Below, one piece after another: positions 7,586 through 14,487 of a stretch of 34,580 nt of DNA. The notes beneath the pieces were generated by a model. The model did no database searches. It saw only the letters and a list, made by a program, of their open reading frames with translations, and had not been told where the DNA came from. The DNA comes from Oscillospiraceae bacterium. Its GTDB lineage: Bacteria; Bacillota; Clostridia; Oscillospirales; Oscillospiraceae. Numbering within the stretch: the first letter of the stretch is position 1; every line of letters starts with the position of its first letter. The stretch covers positions 1 through 34,580 of the forward strand of contig JAFXXH010000024.1 in NCBI GenBank assembly GCA_017542425.1, in the 5' to 3' direction. A program made the position numbers and the translations under genes.

Positions 7586-8198
7586 AGGGGGGCGGACGTG
7601 CGCGCCTTAGCAGGGGAAGGACGCAACCGCATTTGTAGGGGGCGGCGTCCCGACGCCCCGGCAGCAGCGGCGAGAGTATTATAGCCGTTGGGCAAATCCG
7701 CACGCCGCCCGTTGTAGGGCGCGCCGGGGTCGGCGCGCCCTACAGGGTGAATGCGAATTCGCCTGACGGGTAACTTCGGTTTTGTGCTGCGCGGAACGCC
7801 GGGGACGGCGTTCCCTACCGGGCGTGTGCGGATTCGCCGAAGGTGGAATCAAGTCGTACCCGTGTGCTGCGGGCCCGGCCATGGGCTGACGCCGGCCCCT
7901 GCAAAATACATCGCCCTCTCCCATTCCCTCCCCCAGCGGGGGAGGGTGCCGCCCACAAGGGCGGCAGGAGAGGGAGAACGTGGCGGGACCGCGCTGTGGA
8001 AATGACCTCAGCCGTGGGCGTATGCGAACGATTGTACCGTTTGCAAACGGTCAGGCTCTCCCTCTTCCGTCATCCGCCTCGCGGGAGATCGGCGGATGCC
8101 ACCTTCCCCCGCTGGGGGAAGGAAATGGGGAACGCGCAGCAAGCCCTGCGACGCGCATCCATACCCTGATACATCACCAAAGCGGGAGTGTGACACAA
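7586..8198. repeat. composite repeat-filled spacer between murB and rapZ
   Basis: No gene is seen. Three blocks are present. Block 1: a 33-bp sequence at 7635-7667 that occurs identically, inverted, at 27715-27747. Block 2: 7714-7818, bounded by a 13-bp perfect hairpin beginning GTAGGGCGCGCCG (7714-7743) and a second hairpin GGAACGCCG / CGGCGTTCC (7793-7814) ending in CCCTAC. Block 3: the 197-bp element at 7926-8122. Together they fill a gap inside what is normally a tight operon. rapZ begins 76 bp after the last block. Confidence 0.85.
7926..8122 (+). mobile_element. 197-bp MITE-like element, copy A
   Basis: It starts with the palindrome CCCTCCCCCAGCGGGGGAGG and ends with the related CCTTCCCCCGCTGGGGGAAGG-type palindrome. 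The two arms are imperfect inverted repeats of each other sharing AGAGGGAGAACGTG-like inner sequence. The core carries a perfect 16-bp palindrome ACCGTTTGCAAACGGT at 8036-8051. A same-length copy in opposite orientation lies at 27448-27644; the first 60 bp are identical. There is no coding capacity, so it would need a transposase supplied in trans. Confidence 0.8.
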
Positions 8199-9056
8199 AT
8201 GCAGTTTCTCATCATCACCGGGCTGTCCGGCGCGGGGAAGACCCGGGCGGCGGACGTGCTGGAGGACATGGACTACTACTGCGTGGACAACATGCCGGCG
8301 GCGCTGATGCCCAAGCTGGCGGAGTTCTGCATGGGTCTGGGCGGGCGCTATGAGAAGGTGGCGCTGGTGACGGACATCCGGGACGCCGGGGGCGTGGACG
8401 CCATCTTTGACGCGCTGCGGAAGCTGGACGAGCTGGGCCTGGACTACAAGATCCTCTTTGTGGAAGCCGACCTGCGCACGCTGATCCGCCGCTACAAGGA
8501 GACCCGCCGCCCCCATCCCCTGCAGGCCGAGGCCGGGAGCCTGGAGGCGGCGGTGGGCATGGAGAGCGAGCGGATGCGGCGGCTGCGCCAGCGCGCCGAC
8601 TACATCCTGGACTCCAGCAGCCGCACCCTGGGCCAGCTCCAGCGGGAGATCTACCGCCTGCTGGGGGCCGACAGCTCGGACCGCTCCCTGACGGTCCACA
8701 TGCTGTCCTTCGGCTTCAAATACGGCATTCCCATGGAGTCCGACCTGGTGCTGGACGTGCGCTTCCTGCCCAACCCCTTTTATGAGGCGGAGCTGCGGGA
8801 CGCCACCGGCCTGGACCCGGCGGTGCGGGACTACGCGCTGCGCCGGGACGCGGGCCAGGAGTTCCTGGACCGGGTCACCGGGCTGCTGGAATTTCTGATC
8901 CCCCAGTATGTGGAGGAGGGCAAATATACCCTCACCGTGGCCGTGGGCTGCACCGGCGGCCGCCACCGCAGCGTGGCCGTGGCCCAGGAGCTGGCCGCAC
9001 GCCTGACCGACAAGGGCTGCCGCACCGAGGTGCTGCACCGGGACATCGGCCGCTGA
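8199..9056 (+). CDS. rapZ: RNase adapter protein RapZ (YvcJ-type nucleotide-binding protein)
   Basis: 285 aa, the usual family length. The Walker A loop GLSGAGKT is at 8-15 and the C-terminal domain carries SFGFKYGIP, DLVLDVRFLPNPFY and the highly conserved VAVGCTGGRHRSVA. The protein binds GTP/ATP; in E. coli it directs RNase E to GlmZ RNA in glucosamine-6-phosphate control, and in Bacillus the homologue YvcJ affects competence. The start MQFLIITG at 8199 is preceded by GGGAG; the frame is open back to 7980 only because it runs through the repeat element. whiA follows with its start 36 bp after the rapZ stop. No yvcK lies between them, unlike the common arrangement. Confidence 0.95.
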   Translation: MQFLIITGLSGAGKTRAADVLEDMDYYCVDNMPAALMPKLAEFCMGLGGRYEKVALVTDIRDAGGVDAIFDALRKLDELGLDYKILFVEADLRTLIRRYKETRRPHPLQAEAGSLEAAVGMESERMRRLRQRADYILDSSSRTLGQLQREIYRLLGADSSDRSLTVHMLSFGFKYGIPMESDLVLDVRFLPNPFYEAELRDATGLDPAVRDYALRRDAGQEFLDRVTGLLEFLIPQYVEEGKYTLTVAVGCTGGRHRSVAVAQELAARLTDKGCRTEVLHRDIGR

Positions 9057-9091
9057 AGCGGATGAACAAACTGCCAGGGGGTGCGCTTTCC

Positions 9092-9985
9092 ATGTCCTTT
9101 TCCGCCCAGGTGAAAAGCGAGCTGTGCCGCCAGAGCGTCGCGCCGGTGTGCTGCGCGGCGGCGGAGGCCTACGGCGCGCTGCTCTTTGCCAACGCCTTCA
9201 CCCACCAGGAATTGCGGATTATCACCGGTTCCGGGGACTTCGCCCAGCGGCTGCCGCGCCTGTTCCAGAAGGCCTTTGGCTTCGGCTTCGACCAGGTCCG
9301 CCCCGGGCGCGGCGGGGGGAAGACGGTGCTGGAGATCACGGACCGGGCCAAGATCGACGCGGTCTTCGCCCGCTACGGCTGCGACTCCGGGCTTTTGCTG
9401 GCGCACCACATCAACTTCGGCGCGCTGGAGGAGGACACCGCCCGGGCCTGCTTCCTGCGGGGGGCCTTCCTGGCCGGGGGCAGCATCACGGACCCGGCCA
9501 AGCGCTACCATCTGGAACTGGTGACGGACCACAAGAGCGTGGCGGGGGAGGCCTTCGTCCTGCTGCGGGAGATGGGCTTCACGCCGAAAGAGACCCGGCG
9601 CAAGGGGCACTACGTCATCTATTTCAAGCAGAGCGAGGCCATCGAGGACCTGTTCACCACCATGGGCGCGCCGGGCGCGGCCATGGCCCTCATGTCCGCC
9701 AAGGTGGAGAAGGACATGCGCAACGCCGTCAACCGCCGGGTGAACTGCGACAGCGCCAACGCGGACAAGATCGTGACCGCGGCCCAGGCACAGTTGGAAA
9801 AGATCCGCGCCCTGGAGCGGGGGATCGGCCTGGAAGCGCTGCCGGAGGAACTGCGCCGGGTGGCGCTGCTGCGCATCGCCAACCCGGCGGCAAGCCTGGC
9901 CGACCTGGCCGCCCTCAGCGACCCGCCGCTCAGCAAGAGCGCCGTGAACCACCGGATGCGGAAGCTGATGACGCTGGAGGCTTGA
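9092..9985 (+). CDS. whiA: DNA-binding protein WhiA
   Basis: 297 aa. WhiA is a conserved Gram-positive protein with an N-terminal domain related to LAGLIDADG homing endonucleases and a C-terminal helix-turn-helix; it controls sporulation division in Streptomyces and influences division and chromosome segregation in Bacillus. Visible landmarks are MSFSAQVKSEL at the start, the ARACFLRGAFLAGGSI segment near 125-140 (LAGLIDADG-like core), KSEAIEDL-like QSEAIEDLFTTMGA, the NRRVNCDSANADKIV motif, and the C-terminal helix-turn-helix PLSKSAVNHRMRKL. The start at 9092 has AGGGGGTG 8 nt upstream; an in-frame ATG at 9062 lacks one. It probably shares a transcript with rapZ. Confidence 0.96.
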   Translation: MSFSAQVKSELCRQSVAPVCCAAAEAYGALLFANAFTHQELRIITGSGDFAQRLPRLFQKAFGFGFDQVRPGRGGGKTVLEITDRAKIDAVFARYGCDSGLLLAHHINFGALEEDTARACFLRGAFLAGGSITDPAKRYHLELVTDHKSVAGEAFVLLREMGFTPKETRRKGHYVIYFKQSEAIEDLFTTMGAPGAAMALMSAKVEKDMRNAVNRRVNCDSANADKIVTAAQAQLEKIRALERGIGLEALPEELRRVALLRIANPAASLADLAALSDPPLSKSAVNHRMRKLMTLEA

Positions 9986-10027
9986 GGGCCTGGAATAGAG
10001 CCAAATTGCTTTTTTTGTCCCGGCGGC

Positions 10028-10056
10028 TTGATTTTTCCCTTGCCTCTCACTATAAT
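10028..10056 (+). promoter_or_regulatory. promoter of phosphoribosyltransferase gene
   Basis: -35 TTGATT (10028-10033), 17-bp spacer, -10 TATAAT (10051-10056), about 47 bp upstream of the start codon at 10103. This makes whiA the last gene of its unit. Confidence 0.8.
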
Positions 10057-10102
10057 GAAGTATCATTCCCAAAAAAACGGACGATTCTGGAGGATACATG
10101 CT

Positions 10103-10657
10103 ATGACCTATGAGATCGACATTGCCGGCCTGAAGCGGGAGCTGGCCCTGTGCCGTGTCTCCGACGATCTGTACATCGGCGCGTTCGTCATCTTCGGCGA
10201 CGTGGAGCTGACCGTACACTGCGCCGCCGAGCTGCTGCGCCGCGCCCCGGACTACGACTACCTCATCGCGCCGGAGGCCAAGGCCATTCCGCTGCTCTAT
10301 GAAATGGCCCGGCAGAGCGGCGCGGAGAAATACTTCCTGGCCCGCAAGAAGGCCAAGGCCTATATGAGCAGCGTGTTCTCCGTGGACGTGCAGAGCATCA
10401 CCACCGAGGGCGTCCAGACCCTGGTGATCGACAGCGAGGACGCCCGCGAGATCGCGGGCAAGCGGATGCTGATCCTGGACGACGTGATCTCCACCGGCGA
10501 GTCCATGCGCGCCATGGAGGAGCTGGTGACCCGGGCCGGGGGCATCGTCGCCGGGCGCATGGCCATCCTGGCGGAGGGCGACGCGGCAAAGCGGGACGAC
10601 ATCATCACCCTGGCCCCCCTGCCCCTCTTCCACGCGGACGGCAGCCCCAAAGACTGA
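10103..10657 (+). CDS. type I phosphoribosyltransferase, adenine PRTase-like
   Basis: 184 aa. The PRPP-binding loop LILDDVISTGES lies at 123-134, with the two acidic residues and the TG typical of type I phosphoribosyltransferases, and a hydrophobic strand before it. The EAKAIPLLYEMA segment (58-69) matches the pattern seen in adenine phosphoribosyltransferases, which convert adenine plus PRPP to AMP. Substrate identity cannot be settled by eye; xanthine or a regulatory role is possible. The start MTYEIDI at 10103 has TGGAGG 9 nt upstream; a three-codon ATG CTA TGA overlaps it at 10098. Its own strong promoter precedes it, and a cytidylate-kinase-like gene follows 39 bp after its stop. Confidence 0.88.
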   Translation: MTYEIDIAGLKRELALCRVSDDLYIGAFVIFGDVELTVHCAAELLRRAPDYDYLIAPEAKAIPLLYEMARQSGAEKYFLARKKAKAYMSSVFSVDVQSITTEGVQTLVIDSEDAREIAGKRMLILDDVISTGESMRAMEELVTRAGGIVAGRMAILAEGDAAKRDDIITLAPLPLFHADGSPKD

Positions 10658-10696
10658 AACGGGCTTTCCCCCGGCTTTCCGAAAGGAGTGCGCGCC

Positions 10697-11317
10697 ATGA
10701 ATCAAATCATCACCATCGGCCGGGAATTCGGCTCCGGCGGCCGGGAGCTGGGCAAACGCCTGTCCGAGCTTCTGGGCTACGCCTACTATGACCGGGAGAT
10801 CGTCCGGGCCATCGCCCGGCGCAGCGAGCTGGCCGAGAGCTATGTGGACATGGTTCTGGAAAACGGCGTCTGCGCGTACTACCCCATCACCGTGGCGAAC
10901 ACCTTTTCCGCCGCCTACGACCCCCTGTCCATGATGAGCGGCAGCATCTACGCCGCCCAGACCGAGATTTTGAAAGAGTTGGCGGGCAAGAGCGACTGCG
11001 TCATCGTGGGCCGCTGCGCCGACCATGTGCTGGCCGACTTCCACCCCCTGCGCATCTTCGTCTACGCCTCCCGGGAGCGCAAGCTGGCCCGCTGCCGGGA
11101 AAAGGACCAGGGGGAATGGGTCAGCGACCGGGAGCTGGAGCGGCGCATCCGGGCGGTGGACAAGGCCCGGAGCCAGTATTACCGCGCCTGCACCGGCTGC
11201 GTCTGGGGCGACAAGGCCAACTACGATCTCTGCATCAACACCAGCGGCGTGGAGCTGAAACCCCTGGCCGCCGCCCTTGCGGCCCTGGCCCGCTCCGTGC
11301 GCGGCAGCGAGGGCTGA
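10697..11317 (+). CDS. cytidylate kinase-like family protein
   Basis: 206 aa. The N-terminus ITIGREFGSGGRELGKRL (residues 5-22) is the P-loop signature of the cytidylate kinase-like family, in which a GSGG loop replaces the classical Walker motif of Cmk. Further motifs are YAYYDREIV, the CVIVGRCADHVL strand, IFVYASRERKLARC and a C-terminal INTSGVELKPLA. The family is widespread in Clostridia and its substrate is mostly untested; it is distinct from the canonical cmk. The start at 10697 has GAAAGGAG 8 nt upstream. It probably shares the transcript of the phosphoribosyltransferase and ends at a good terminator. Confidence 0.9.
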   Translation: MNQIITIGREFGSGGRELGKRLSELLGYAYYDREIVRAIARRSELAESYVDMVLENGVCAYYPITVANTFSAAYDPLSMMSGSIYAAQTEILKELAGKSDCVIVGRCADHVLADFHPLRIFVYASRERKLARCREKDQGEWVSDRELERRIRAVDKARSQYYRACTGCVWGDKANYDLCINTSGVELKPLAAALAALARSVRGSEG

Positions 11318-11349
11318 GTCGGGCGAAACCGAACACAACTGCGGCAAAC

Positions 11350-11382
11350 GGGCCGGGGACGAACCCCCGGCCCCTCCTTTTG
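11350..11382 (+). terminator. intrinsic terminator after cytidylate kinase-like gene
   Basis: GGGCCGGGG (11350-11358) pairs with CCCCGGCCC (11365-11373) around a short loop and is followed by CTCCTTTTG. It closes the 10103-11317 unit before the HicAB promoter. Confidence 0.75.
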
Positions 11383-11400
11383 CCGCCATCGCGCTGCTTC

Positions 11401-11429
11401 TTGACAATTGGTGGCATATATGCTATCAT
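11401..11429 (+). promoter_or_regulatory. hicAB promoter with palindromic spacer
   Basis: -35 TTGACA (11401-11406), 17-bp spacer, -10 TATCAT (11424-11429). The spacer contains the perfect 10-bp palindrome GCATATATGC (11414-11423), a good candidate for the autoregulatory HicB operator, since repressor binding there would block RNA polymerase. Confidence 0.75.
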
Positions 11430-11457
11430 TCCTGTAAAAGATAAAGAGGGTGTCAGG

Positions 11458-11721
11458 GTGTCTACGTTGGAAAAACTGAAAGTGAAGTTCAACGAAAAGC
11501 CGATTCCGAACAACATTTCCTTTGACGAGGTGGAGCGCCTGGCGAAAGCATACGGGTGCATCGTCGTGGCTGGGGGCAAGCATTCCAAGAAGGTGGTTGA
11601 CGTACCCAGCGGGACGGTGATTCCGATCCCTATGCATGGGAAATACGTGCAGGAGGCATATATCAAAGAGTTGAAGGATCTGTTCAGAGAAATCGAGACC
11701 CGTAATCGGGAGGTGGATTGA
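11458..11721 (+). CDS. hicA: HicA-family mRNA interferase toxin
   Basis: 87 aa from a GTG at 11458 (VSTLEKLKVKF), preceded by AGAGGG; no in-frame ATG exists until residue 59. HicA toxins are small double-stranded-RNA-binding-fold RNases that cut mRNA. The core AGGKHSKKVVDVPSGTVIPIP (38-58) contains the expected His (residue 42) on a beta strand, followed by a strand and then a helix, the order seen in HicA/YcfA proteins. It is longer at the C-terminus than typical 60-residue HicA. The next gene begins 2 bp after the stop and has the form of HicB, which supports the assignment. Local GC content is lower than in neighbouring genes, consistent with acquisition by transfer. Confidence 0.8.
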   Translation: MSTLEKLKVKFNEKPIPNNISFDEVERLAKAYGCIVVAGGKHSKKVVDVPSGTVIPIPMHGKYVQEAYIKELKDLFREIETRNREVD

Positions 11722-11722
11722 T

Positions 11723-12073
11723 GTGCTGTATCCGTTTCAGGTATATCAAAGCCGGGTGGAAGATCATGTGTTTTGGGTCGCAAAGAGCGCGTCTTTGAAA
11801 GGCTGCGTCGGACAGGGAGAGACGGCGGAGGAAGCCATTTCTGAGCTGGAAGCCAACGAGCGGGAGTGGATCGCCACGGCCCGGGAGGTCGGTATCCCGA
11901 TCCCCGCGGTCCTCGTGGAGGCGTCGCAGGAGTACAGCGGCAAACTGACTGTTCGGATTGCGCCCGGCGTCCACAGGGACGCGGCGCGGATCGCAAAGGC
12001 GGAAAAGATCAGCCTGACGCAGTATATCAGCGACGCGATTGTCAACTGGAACGCCCACAATTCCCCGGCATGA
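11723..12073 (+). CDS. hicB: HicB-family antitoxin
   Basis: 116 aa from a GTG at 11723, with GGGAGGTGG 7 nt upstream. The N-terminal half has the HicB partial RNase H-like fold pattern: YQSRVEDHVFWVAKSASLKGCVGQGETAEEAISELEANEREWI-type strands and helix, with the GxGxTxxEA motif GQGETAEEA. The C-terminal half KLTVRIAPGVHRDAARIA followed by ISLTQYISDAI looks like a ribbon-helix-helix DNA-binding module. HicB neutralises HicA and represses the operon through that module. It follows hicA with a 1-bp gap, as in toxin-first hicAB operons, and is followed by a strong terminator. Confidence 0.87.
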   Translation: MLYPFQVYQSRVEDHVFWVAKSASLKGCVGQGETAEEAISELEANEREWIATAREVGIPIPAVLVEASQEYSGKLTVRIAPGVHRDAARIAKAEKISLTQYISDAIVNWNAHNSPA

Positions 12074-12111
12074 TGAGAGAAATTCTTTCTTTCTGGCAAA
12101 AAGTGTGCGCG

Positions 12112-12157
12112 AAACAAAAAACCGAAGGGCTTTCACAGCCGCTTCGGTTTTTTGTTT
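12112..12157. terminator. strong bidirectional terminator between hicB and thiI
   Basis: A perfect 16-bp stem (12112-12127 with 12142-12157) includes CCGAAG/CTTCGG flanked by A and T tracts on both sides, with a 14-nt loop. It ends hicAB on the plus strand and the comM-thiI unit on the minus strand. Confidence 0.92.
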
Positions 12158-12266
12158 CTGAAAGAATCCGTATCATGTCAGGTGAAAAGCAGGTTCTCGC
12201 TTCAAATTGTAAAAATATGCCGTGAAACCCTCAAACCGCGCCTGTCGAGCGCATCGTTCCGCCGCC

Positions 12267-13433
12267 TCACAGCTTCCCATACTCCGTCCCCATGACGGCC
12301 TCCTCCACCAGGGCCTCCACGTCCAGGGCGGCCTCGGCCTCCCGGGCCTTTTCCACGCTGGGGCGCAGCTCCGGGTGGCGGGGGGTGAAGACGGTGCAGC
12401 AGTCCTCGTAGGGCAGGATGCTGGTCTCGAAGGTGCCGATGCGGCGGGCCAGGCGGATGATCTCCTCCTTGTCGAAGCCGATCAGCGGGCGCAGCACCGG
12501 CAGCGTGCAGACCTCCTCCGTCACCGCCATGGCCTGCATGGTCTGGCTGGCCACCTGGCCCAGGTTTTCCCCGGTCACCAGCGCGCCGCAGCGGTTGTCC
12601 CGGGCGATGCGGTCGGCGATGCGCATCATGAAGCGGCGCATCAGAATCGTGAAATACTCCTCCGGGCACTTGTCCCGGATCTCCTCCTGGATGTGGGTGA
12701 AGGGCACGACGCACAGCCGCAAATGCCCGCACCAGGCGCTCAGCTCCCGCGTCAGCGCCTCCACCTTCTCCTTTGCGGCCACGCCGGTGTAGGGGAAGGA
12801 GTAGAAATGCACCGGGATCAGCCGGACGCCCCGTTTGGCGATCATCCAGGAGCTGACCGGGGAGTCGATGCCGCCGGAGAGCAGGGTCACCGCCGTGCCG
12901 TTGCTGCCCACGGGCATTCCCCCCGCTCCGGGGCAGGGGTCGGAGTGGACGTAGGCCGCCAGGTCCCGGACCTCCAGCTCCACGGTCAGCTCCGGGTGGT
13001 GTACGTCCACCCGGGTGTCGGGGAAGGCCTCGGCCAGCAGGCCGCCCACATACTGACTCAGCTGGATGCTGGTCATGGGAAAGCGCTTGTCGCTGCGCCG
13101 GGACTCCACCTTGAAGCTTTTCGCGGCGCGCATGGCCGGGGCCAGGTACTCCATGGCCTTTTGGGCAATGGCGTCCGCGTCCTTGGCACAGGCGGCGGCC
13201 CGGGTCAGGCTCACCACGCCGAAGACGCTTTTCAGCGCCTCGAAGGCCCCGTCCATGTCGGCGGCCTCGCTCTGGGGCTCCACATAGACCGTGGACTGGA
13301 TCGTGTAGACCCGGAAGGGGCCAAAGGGCCGCAGCCGCCGCTGGACGTTGGCCATCAGCTTTTGTTCAAAGGCCTTTTTGTTCAGGCCCTTCAGGACGAT
13401 CTCGCCCTGCTTGAGTAAAATCATGTCATACAT
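12267..13433 (-). CDS. thiI: tRNA uracil 4-sulfurtransferase ThiI
   Basis: 388 aa. ThiI makes 4-thiouridine at tRNA position 8 and passes sulfur to thiazole synthesis of thiamine. An N-terminal ferredoxin-like region (LLKQGEIVLKGLNKKAFE) leads into a THUMP domain (to about 160), followed by the adenylating PP-loop SGGIDSPVSSW at 186-196. The protein ends without a rhodanese domain, the short form common in Firmicutes, where a dedicated cysteine desulfurase supplies sulfur; none is seen here. The ATG at 13433 (MYDMILL) was chosen for its GAGGGG site; the frame opens 8 codons earlier. It begins 13 bp after the stop of the lipoprotein gene, so the two are probably cotranscribed. Confidence 0.95.
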   Translation of the reverse strand: MYDMILLKQGEIVLKGLNKKAFEQKLMANVQRRLRPFGPFRVYTIQSTVYVEPQSEAADMDGAFEALKSVFGVVSLTRAAACAKDADAIAQKAMEYLAPAMRAAKSFKVESRRSDKRFPMTSIQLSQYVGGLLAEAFPDTRVDVHHPELTVELEVRDLAAYVHSDPCPGAGGMPVGSNGTAVTLLSGGIDSPVSSWMIAKRGVRLIPVHFYSFPYTGVAAKEKVEALTRELSAWCGHLRLCVVPFTHIQEEIRDKCPEEYFTILMRRFMMRIADRIARDNRCGALVTGENLGQVASQTMQAMAVTEEVCTLPVLRPLIGFDKEEIIRLARRIGTFETSILPYEDCCTVFTPRHPELRPSVEKAREAEAALDVEALVEEAVMGTEYGKL

Positions 13434-13446
13434 ACGCTTTGTCCCC

Positions 13447-14370
13447 TCAGTCGGCAAACAGCAGGCCCTCGAACACGTCCCAGACGGGCTGGTAGCCCTC
13501 CGGCGTCTCCACCTCGTAGGGGCTTTCCGGGTTCAGCGTGAACCAGTGCAGCCAGTCCCCGGAGGCGGCGCTGGCACAGAACCAGTTCGCGTCGTCGGTC
13601 AAAAAGATGTCCATCTCCGACCCCACGCCCACGGTGTAGCTGTCCTCGCTCATGCCGTCGTGGGCCGTCACCGGGCGCAGCACCCGGACGTGGGTGGGGT
13701 GCAGGGCCTGGAAGCCCTCCGGCGGCACGACCACCGCCAGCTTCCCGTCCACCAGGGCGAAGTCCGCCTCCGCGTACCAGGTCTGGACCACCCGCAGGCG
13801 GTGGATGCTGTGGACCAGGCCGTCCCCCGCCAGGCGGATGTCGCCCTGGCCGTAGTCGGTCTCGATCAGGCCCTCCACCCCGCCAATGGAAGAGAGCTGC
13901 CCGTCTTCATAGCGGTAAAAGTGGGTGTAGAGGTCGTCGCTGGGGCCCCAGTCCTGCACGGCCAGCTCCAGCAGGCCGTCGGAGCCGTCGATGTCCGTGA
14001 CGGCCCACCAGCCCTCGTCCGGGGCGCTGATGAAAACCTCGTCGGCGTAGAGCTGTTCGCTCAGGTCCTCCCCGTCCACCGTCACCTTCACCAGCAGGGG
14101 AAAGTCCTCCTCCGGGTCGGGTTCCAGCCAGACCCGGACGGACTCGGCCCGGCCGTCGCCGTCCAGGTCGAAGGACCCGGTCTCCCCCAGGGGCGTCAGG
14201 GTGTAGTTGCCCTCCGGCGCGGGGCTGGGTTCGGGTTCCGCCGTCTGCGCCGGGGCGGGCGTGGGCGTGGGCTGGGGCATGGGCGTGGTCACCGCTTCGG
14301 GGGCGGCGGCGCAGGCGCTGAGGGTCAGGAGCAGCCCCAGGGCCAGCAATATTGCGGGAATCTTTTTCAT
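13447..14370 (-). CDS. lipoprotein of unknown function with Ca-binding-like repeat
   Basis: 307 aa. The signal peptide ends in a lipobox LTLSAC, with the lipidated Cys at residue 20. A Pro/Thr/Glu-rich spacer (about 25-55, PMPQPTPTPAPAQ) resembles a cell-wall-spanning linker. After it comes SFDLDGDGRAESVRVWL, which matches the DxDxDG loop of calcium-binding and VCBS/FG-GAP-like repeats, and a weaker DIDGSDGLLELAV copy. The C-terminal half includes SEMDIFLTDDANWF. I do not recognise the family. The start at 14370 has GGAGG 7 nt upstream. It sits between comM and thiI with no functional link evident. Confidence 0.8.
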   Translation of the reverse strand: MKKIPAILLALGLLLTLSACAAAPEAVTTPMPQPTPTPAPAQTAEPEPSPAPEGNYTLTPLGETGSFDLDGDGRAESVRVWLEPDPEEDFPLLVKVTVDGEDLSEQLYADEVFISAPDEGWWAVTDIDGSDGLLELAVQDWGPSDDLYTHFYRYEDGQLSSIGGVEGLIETDYGQGDIRLAGDGLVHSIHRLRVVQTWYAEADFALVDGKLAVVVPPEGFQALHPTHVRVLRPVTAHDGMSEDSYTVGVGSEMDIFLTDDANWFCASAASGDWLHWFTLNPESPYEVETPEGYQPVWDVFEGLLFAD

Positions 14371-14415
14371 CTTGTTCCTCCGTTTTCTCTTTTGACAAAG
14401 GGCTGTCGCTTCACC

Positions 14416-14442
14416 GCGGAAGGGGCAAGCCCCTTCCCTACA
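14416..14442 (-). repeat. palindromic repeat, GGAAGGGGC family
   Basis: The core GGAAGGGGCAAGCCCCTTCC (14418-14437) is a 9-bp stem with an AA loop, flanked on one side by CTAC. It is the same unit found at 20234, 20345 and 20756, and lies between comM and the lipoprotein gene. Confidence 0.9.
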
Positions 14443-14487
14443 GAAAAGGGAAACCCGCATGGGTTTCGACAGGCCCTGTTCGTTTTC

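Noticed and set aside
7980..8198. N-terminal extension of rapZ
   Set aside because: The extra 73 codons translate the 197-bp repeat element; the ATG at 8199 gives the standard RapZ N-terminus.
10098..10106. Three-codon upstream ORF ATG CTA TGA before the phosphoribosyltransferase
   Set aside because: It overlaps the real start and is too short to support a regulatory role from sequence alone.
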